A stretch of DNA of 64,000 nucleotides from Berghia stephanieae (Eukaryota; Mollusca; Gastropoda; Nudibranchia; Aeolidiidae): positions 9,671,565 through 9,735,564 of the forward strand of contig CM067443.1 of the NCBI GenBank assembly GCA_034508935.3, written 5' to 3'. The translations under genes and the position numbers were made by a program. Of this stretch, positions 59,101 to 64,000 are shown piece after piece; the stretch's first letter is position 1; each line of letters opens with the position of its first letter. The notes beneath the pieces were generated by a model. The model did no database searches. It was not told where the DNA came from and was given only the letters and a program-made list of their open reading frames with translations.

Positions 59101-62100
59101 ACTGTTGAGAGTTTTTTAAAATTACTAATGACATATAGGGAAAAATTGGGACTTGGGCACCATGTCGCTTTTTTTGGAATGTTGTTATAAGTGGGCTGCA
59201 CTGTATTTAGTGCAATTATTGTGGAAGGTCAAGTTTTCCGTCTTTGTTTAATTGTGCTTTTAACGGTAGATTTCATTCAGCCATGTCAGGGTAAAAGAAA
59301 AATCCTCAGAAAGTTAGCAAGGCCAGTTTTTTTTTGTTGTTGTTGTTGATTTGTCATCCATCTACTAAAAGTAATACTAAGCTGCTAGAAACTGTGGACT
59401 GTAAAAAGTAATAAACAAAATTAAGATAACAGCTTTAAAAAAAGAACAAAATACCGAACACAGAATGTTTAGACTCAAAACCCTTCTTCGGTCAACAACA
59501 AAAAATGATAAAAACATTACGTAAAAAAAAAACAGATCGACGACAGAAATATTCTGTATGTTTTCTCTGTAGAAAAATCTTGATCTTGAAATGTAAACCA
59601 AGAATTTTGCTGATGAGAAGAAAGTTTTCCCACGAACAGTAAGTTATATGCAATGGAATGTATTAGATCTTAATAGATGAGATATGTAAATAAATGGTTG
59701 GAAAATGAGATATGAAGAATGATCCAATTTAATTTCTTTTTTTATTCAGCACCGCCCACCGAAGATCAACTTCTTCAAAATACTTTGTGGCCTGAAGAGG
59801 GAAAATTGTATGGTCATGGATATGAAATTTTCTCAATTGCTGCCCACCCAAATGGCAAGCTATTGGCTTCAGCTTGCAAGGTATTTTGTATATTTTTTGC
59901 CATTTATTTTGGTCTGTGCAGGTATTTGGAGGTCAAATTTAGCAGTTTTTAGTTTTCCTCAAACTCAGATTTACTATTTTTGTCAGGATTATAAGAGAAA
60001 TTTTGTAAGTATTTTGTTATTTTATTGCGTGATTTTAGAATTTGCACTCTTTTAACTCAAATGGTATTATTAGCCCTTAATGGGAGACCATTGCCCTCTT
60101 TGCCACACAGCAAGTGATAAAATTGTATCAAAAATGACATGATTCTAGGACAGGTTAGTTCAAGATTGGGTGTGTCGGTGTTCGATTGCCAATGCTAAGA
60201 AAATTAAATGGAGAAAACTGAAACGTTCAAGGTTTCTCTTAATTAAAGTTTTTATTTTTCAAATGATTTCATTGCAATCTGTTACAGGTGTCAAAAATTT
60301 TATCTTGTCACTTTGACACATAGGTTTTTTGAGACACTACAATTTTCAATGAAGTCATTCATTCATACATTCATATTCATTCATTCAATAATCTGTGTAT
60401 AGGCATTTCTTTATTCATTTCCATTCCTTTATTCCCTTACTTACTGCCTTAAGGCTGCTAAAGCAGATGTTGCCAACATAATTCTATGGGACATGGAGAC
60501 CAAGCGAAGTGTTGGATCGTTGGTAGGGCCTACCCTAACCATTACCGAGATGGCTTTTAGTCACAATGGCCATTACCTATTGGCTGTATCCAGGGATAGG
60601 AGTTGGGCTTTGTTTAAAGAAACGGGTAGGTTCTGCTAGTAAAACAACCACATCAAAATGATGGTGAATAATGATAATAAATAAATAATGATGATAAAAA
60701 TACAGTCAAAGACTGATATTGACATCGTCCGGACGGAGGTAAAATGCCAATCTATTTCAGTCCTTCCAAAAAATAATATGATAGTCTGTGAAACTTGTTG
60801 CTTACGATAATACGAATACGTGTTAAATCAACAAAGTCATGGACTGATTTCTGATTTCTCGAGTTGTAAATTCAAATAAAAATAAAGTAAACAAGAAAAA
60901 TTCTGCAGTCGAACGATTTGGGTTTTCCGTTACATTGATAAAGTTCTGGACCACTTAAAAAGCAGATCAAAATTTAAAATTGTGTCTATCAATCTTATTT
61001 TCAAATATCTCTGTTTTTTTTAAAGGGCATTTGCATCTTGAAAAATTTGACCTGACATAACAAAACAATGACAGTGACTTAATTTATGTCATATGTTTTT
61101 TTTTTAATATGAAGAGGCTTTTTTTAGTGCTTAGATTATTATAATTTTTTAAAAATCATTTTTCATTTAATCATTTCAGGAGAAAAGTTGTTTGAATGGC
61201 ATTCAGGAGTAGATAGAAGACGACGCCACATTCTCGTATCATCTGGTCTTGTTCTTGGACTCATGACGATCTTTACTTCCTCACAGCGTCCAGGATAAGA
61301 AAGTGAGAGGCTATTTGTATGATTGACTGATAGAAGGGTTTAATTGTCTTCTTTTTATATTTATCATTCACTGTGATATATTATGTTTGAGGAAATTTGA
61401 AAAGTATTGTATGTTGCTATGCGAAGTGACAAAAGTAGGGAGCTTTGAGCTTTGATTTTTTTAAAACTTGAGCATTTATATAGCACAATATCCACTAAAC
61501 ATGCTCAAAGCGCTTTACAAAGGGTCCCTGACCAGCAGCAACACGTAACATGTAGAACGAGAAATGGCGCCTGTTAGGTGATATCTGTTGATGTCCAGGT
61601 ACTCATTTTACACCAGAGTACGGTGAGAGAATATGAGTAAAGAGTCTTTTCCAAGGACTTAACTATGTGCTGAGCAAGGCTCGAACTCAGGACCTTCCGA
61701 TCTGAAAGCGAGTGTCATACCACTAGACCACATAGCCGCAGGGAGAAGGCACTGGTTTGAGATAAAGATCTGGAAGTGTGTATAAAACAGAGGAAGACAC
61801 AGCAGGAAAAAGAAATACAAGAAGAAAAAAAACATCTCAATAAAATCATCCTGCCTCGACTGGAAGATGAACTTCAGACCTCCTAATTACAGGATAGATG
61901 TGCTACGGCGATAAACCTGTGCTCAACTGTAAATTCTTTTCTGACTCGCTGATCCACTAAGCAGCAATTTGTTACATCTGGTGAAAAGTACTTTAAAGTA
62001 GGCTATGATCTCATCAAAAGCAATAACTACCTGGCCACTCTGAAAAATGAAAAAAAAATGTTATAAAAACTTGGTAAAAAAAACTGTCCTTCAGCATGTC

Positions 62101-63766
62101 AAAAACTCTCAAACCTGGAAATTCCTACTTTAAGTTTTGAGTGAGGGTTTTTGACCTGATGAAGATAATTTTAAACAATCAATATTTGAAGGATGAGTTT
62201 TCTGGACAAAGTTTTTAATGGGTTTTTTTTTCCGAGTACTGCAGTAATTTCCTTGTAATTTTGGTTTTGTGGACCTCGTGGCTATGAAGGACTTTAACTA
62301 ATGCTTTGCTGGAGGTTTTCAGTTTGAAAGGTGAATAGATTCAGTGGCAAAATCTTTCTTGCTTGTGTTTTTTGTTTTGTTTTTATTTCAAGGTTTTTGT
62401 GTGGCCTGTCAAATCAGATGAATCAAAACCGCCCAGCCCAGTATCCTCACAAACATTTGATGTCCCAATCACTGCCATCTCAGCTGCTCCAGTATTGCTA
62501 AAGAATCACAAGTAAGTTTCTGGCTTGGGTCCTTTGACCTCCCATGGTGAACAGGAGGTCACTTGCTGTCTTCTCTCATCCTTTATTCGTTTTCCGAGTT
62601 TCCTTCTGTCTTTGTCTTGGAATGGGTTTACTTGGTTTTCTCCTGGCCCTCACCTGAGTCCTTAGCGGAGAGGGAAACAGGCAAATGATTAGTATCAATT
62701 TTGGGAGATTATTTTTTTTCCCTTGTATCTCTCTGTTATGTATTGTTAGTTATGTTTTCTGTTAAGGATATATTCTGTAAACAAGTGAGTGTATTCCTCT
62801 TTTTGGGACCTTGTGCAGATGCCTGGATGATACTTTTAGGTGACCTCAAACTATGGGGCATTGTGTCTTAGCGGTACAGTCTGCTTCGTACCCGAAAGGT
62901 ACCAATTTCAATCACCTGCCACTGCGTTGTGTGGCCTTGAGCAAGTCACCTCAACCTAGTTCAATTTGCAGCTGATGCCTGGGTTATTCCAGTCTTCCCC
63001 TGGAATAGACCCTAGAGACAAATTTCCCTGATGGGATGAATAAAGGGAAAATTATTTTTATTTAAGCATCTGTTTTCCGAGCTGCTTTTTGTCTTTGGCT
63101 TGGAATGAGATTACCTACTTAGTTTTGTCCTAGCCCTGGGAGGGAAACAGTCAAATGTATAGCTAAAGTTTTGGGAGATGATTTTGTTTTCTGTGTAAAT
63201 CATCTCTCTATTATGTATTGGAAGAGTTTTATTTTTCTGTTTTTGTTTTAAACATGTAATGGTTTGTAAACATTTTATTCCTGTTAATGGGGACCTGTAG
63301 ACCTACTTGTGTCTGGACGAGCCTTTTAGGTGATCTCAAACCAAGCACACAGATAATGTGCTCTTGAAATATACATCTGTTACCCGTTAGAACCAGTCTC
63401 CTTTATCTTAATTTTTCTTGGGTACATTTACTTGTAATTAATTCTATATTTTTTTCACTCTCTCATTTACTTCATTTTTACTAGCGCTGAAATGACCTAA
63501 ATGTGTCGCAAGCGCTGTAAATCTGTAAAAACAAAACTTGGAACTTGATGTTTTTGAGGTGCATAAAAGATATTGCTTTCATATTTAAAAAATAATCTTC
63601 TTCACTTATCACTTGTACTTCATTCAGGCTTTCTTTATTTTCTTCAATTTTTTTTTTCTAATATCAGGTATCTTGTTGCCTCTGGCCTAGAAAATGGACA
63701 AATTGCATTTCACACATGGTGTCCTATGGATAACAGTTGGAGTTTGATGCACACTTTACATCAAAG
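45464..63766 (+). CDS. ELP2: ELP2, Elongator complex WD40 subunit, 19 exons seen, 3' end outside window
   Basis: Exons: 45464-45616, 48428-48524, 49591-49653, 50775-50937, 51826-51906, 52830-52897, 53190-53256, 53799-53972, 55005-55100, 55667-55767, 56307-56429, 57209-57364, 57977-58168, 58659-58812, 59750-59880, 60454-60625, 61180-61302, 62393-62511, 63668-63766. All introns are GT-AG. Phases agree except that exons 3 and 17 are each two bases short. About 780 codons are present; animal ELP2 is about 820-830. WD blades include [120 protein letters not shown] and [10 protein letters not shown], matching ELP2 in order. ELP2 scaffolds Elongator, which modifies wobble uridines of tRNA. A second in-frame ATG at 45491 ([10 protein letters not shown]) fits the family N-terminus as well. 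Introns hold SINEs, MITEs and microsatellites. Confidence 0.96.
46064..46790. mobile_element. MITE with repeated subterminal motif, in ELP2 intron 1
   Basis: The left end GGTAGTGTTTTTATGCACCT continues CCGTTG; the right end is the inverse (CAACGGAGGTGTATAAAAAC, then GCCACC). The end motif repeats just inside on both sides (TTTTTATACACCTCCGT at 46111; CAACGGAGGTGCATAAAAAC near 46724). Length 727 bp, no transposase. A tRNA-like segment lies inside. No clear target duplication was found. Confidence 0.7.
46350..46421 (+). other. tRNA-like sequence inside the MITE, followed by a long T run
   Basis: It reads TAGCGCAGTGGACAAGC (A box), CTCCAAC as a possible anticodon loop (CCA, Trp) and GGGTTCGATTCCC (B box), then a T run of about 17 (46422-46438), a Pol III terminator. 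The acceptor and anticodon stems pair badly, so it is a pseudo-tRNA or SINE head. Confidence 0.4.
48280..48361. repeat. (GA)n microsatellite
   Basis: A pure GA repeat ending about 65 bp upstream of ELP2 exon 2. Confidence 0.97.
48548..48665. repeat. (AAT)n and (GAT)n microsatellite
   Basis: Imperfect AAT repeats with a GATGATGATG core in ELP2 intron 2. Confidence 0.9.
49234..49495. repeat. (CT)n microsatellite
   Basis: About 260 bp of CT with CCT interruptions, just upstream of ELP2 exon 3. The three overlapping Ser/Leu frames are artefacts. Confidence 0.97.
49819..49839. repeat. 21-G run in ELP2 intron 3
   Basis: An uninterrupted run of G after a T-rich stretch; one of several poly-G or poly-C tracts in the window. 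Confidence 0.9.
49975..50275 (-). mobile_element. SINE family A copy in ELP2 intron 3
   Basis: Reverse orientation: GTAATATCCACTAAACATAC, TTACAAGGGGTCCC, GACATGACGCCTGTTAG and GAGAGAATGTGAGTAAAGAG, with the tRNA-like head at the right end. Confidence 0.8.
50981..51475 (+). mobile_element. SINE family A split by SINE family B
   Basis: SINE A starts GCGGCTATGTGGTCTTGTGG and runs to CATGTCTCATCC; its end resumes at about 51394 (TATTGCTGTTGGCCATAG, AAGCGCTTTTAAGCATG). Between them, about 51214-51393, lies a shortened SINE B (TACCTGAAAGGTACC, GTGTGGCCTTGAGC, GGTTATTCCAGTCTTCCC, T run). AAGT flanks the insert (51210-51213, 51394-51397). Confidence 0.75.
53009..53115. repeat. (ATT)n microsatellite
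   Basis: About 105 bp of ATT in ELP2 intron 6, between exons 6 and 7. Confidence 0.95.
54015..54275 (-). mobile_element. SINE family A copy in ELP2 intron 8
   Basis: Reverse orientation: GTGCTCAAAGCATTTTAC, GACAAGATGCCTGTC, AATGTGAGTAAAAATCC and GACTCGAACCCAGGAC. It starts about 40 bp after exon 8. Confidence 0.75.
56060..56230 (-). mobile_element. MITE-like family F, copy 3
   Basis: In reverse: TTTCATTCATCCTGTTTTG, GATAAAGGGTAAACCCGAAA and AATTGAAGCTTACAATTC. It adds the inverted pair AATGAGATAATGT / ACATTATCTCATT, not next to an ATT tract. Confidence 0.6.
56463..57062. mobile_element. SINE family D split by SINE family A
   Basis: The SINE D head GGTCCCGATAGCTCAGTAG (56467) is interrupted by a reverse SINE A (about 56505-56810: GCAATATCCACTCAAAGCGC, AAGAGTCTTTTCCAATGAC, GACCACATAGCTGCAC). 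It resumes with GAATTGATCCCGG and a body ending GCAAGCAATAGCCATTGTCC. Both lie in ELP2 intron 11. Confidence 0.75.
57379..57606. mobile_element. TTAA-targeted MITE, copy 2, next to an ELP2 splice donor
   Basis: It begins TTCACTCAACCCTAATAG and ends AGGATTGAGTGAG; TTAA stands on both sides (57375-57378 and 57607-57610). Inverted, its interior matches copy 1 at 22656 (GAGATTTTTTGCTTCTTTTC). It starts 15 bp after exon 12 and leaves the GTAAGT donor intact. Confidence 0.75.
58225..58450 (-). mobile_element. Old SINE family D copy
   Basis: Diverged reverse copy: GAGTCTGAGTTTATTTGG, CAATTTCTTGCTATCC, ACAGGCCCAGCAACCCAATC and GTCAAGTGCTCCACAG. It lies in ELP2 intron 13. Confidence 0.5.
61460..61740 (-). 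mobile_element. SINE family A copy in ELP2 intron 17
   Basis: Reverse orientation: CACAATATCCACTAAACATG, CTCAAAGCGCTTTACAAAGG, GAGTCTTTTCCAAGGAC and GACCACATAGCCGCAG. One of the best-preserved copies. Confidence 0.8.
61748..61905 (+). repeat. Fragment related to the 15372-15837 fold-back element
   Basis: GGCACTGG, GTGTGTATAAAAC, AACATCTCAATAAAATC and CTGCCTCGACTGGAAGATGA follow the order of the left arm and middle of the fold-back element. Confidence 0.4.
62530..63533 (+). mobile_element. Two retroposon C copies with a SINE B between them, ELP2 intron 18
   Basis: 62530-62854 is family C in sense orientation (CTGTCTTTGTCTTGGAATGG, GAGAGGGAAACAGGC, TTTTAGGTGACCTCAAAC). SINE B follows at 62855-63060 (GTCTTAGCGGTACAGTC, GGGATGAATAAAGGGAAA). 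A second C copy at 63066-63533 ends GTCGCAAGCGCTGTAAATC and an A-rich tail. Confidence 0.7.
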
Positions 63767-64000
63767 GTAAGGAAATGTTGCCCACCTTATCTTTCAAATA
63801 AATTTGATTCCAAAGATTTGATTTACTTGTTTAAATATTTTTTTAAAAGACAAAGTTTGAGTTAATTCTCCCATCTTTTGTTTTGATTGTGCTTTCTACA
63901 GAATTTCAATGAATCAATTATAGCCGCTTGTTCAACTGTAGCTGAATTTGAAACTCAAAATTCCAGTTACAGTGGAATCTGCTTAAGTCAACACCTCTTA

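Noticed and set aside
45464-63766. ELP2 as a plain pseudogene
   Set aside because: 17 of 19 exons are intact with exact splice sites and the four losses cluster at G pairs, which looks more like sequence error.

Overview
The window is animal nuclear DNA: GT-AG introns, conserved multi-exon genes, very dense SINEs, LINEs and MITEs, and many microsatellites. The best clue to the lineage is a rhodopsin-class receptor of the expanded chemosensory-receptor type known from gastropods. With the many tRNA-headed SINEs this suggests a mollusc, most likely a gastropod; the species cannot be told from the sequence.

Three host genes are supported. (1) A two-exon chemosensory-type GPCR lies at 17888-21697 (+). 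(2) ZDHHC16, an ER DHHC palmitoyltransferase, lies at 32064-44983 (-) and is complete in 8 exons (about 384 residues). (3) ELP2, the WD40 scaffold of the Elongator complex, runs from 45464 to the window edge (+), with 19 exons visible and the last about 40-60 codons outside. ZDHHC16 and ELP2 are head to head with about 480 bp between start codons, which suggests a shared bidirectional promoter. The exons of ELP2 (3 and 17) and the receptor (exon 1) contain apparent single-base losses; I think assembly errors are more likely than decay.

0-17.6 kb is almost all mobile DNA. A 4.64-kb DNA transposon (413-5052) has 28-bp terminal inverted repeats, arrays of a GACGCAT motif near both ends, and a decayed transposase-like gene of the DNC-QN / GHTF-AD-H type. 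Next come a very long (ATT)n tract, a nearly whole RTE-type LINE at 8102-11146 whose 5' part is inverted (twin priming) and which is flanked by 11-bp target duplications, a CR1/L2-like LINE split by a 1.2-kb TIR transposon, a long fold-back element, and a second RTE fragment.

17.6-32 kb holds the receptor, with a deletion-derivative mariner in its intron, then a 66-bp minisatellite invaded at TTAA by a MITE, and a run of 5'-truncated retroposons nested with SINEs. 32-45 kb is ZDHHC16. Its last intron carries a Ty3/Gypsy fossil split by a 3-kb array of nearly identical 396-bp units, in two opposite orientations, each unit with tRNA-like A and B boxes. 45-64 kb is ELP2, its introns loaded with SINEs, MITEs and simple repeats.

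The best candidates for something undescribed are the 413-5052 transposon and the 396-bp array. No bacterial, phage, CRISPR, rRNA or clearly functional tRNA feature was seen.
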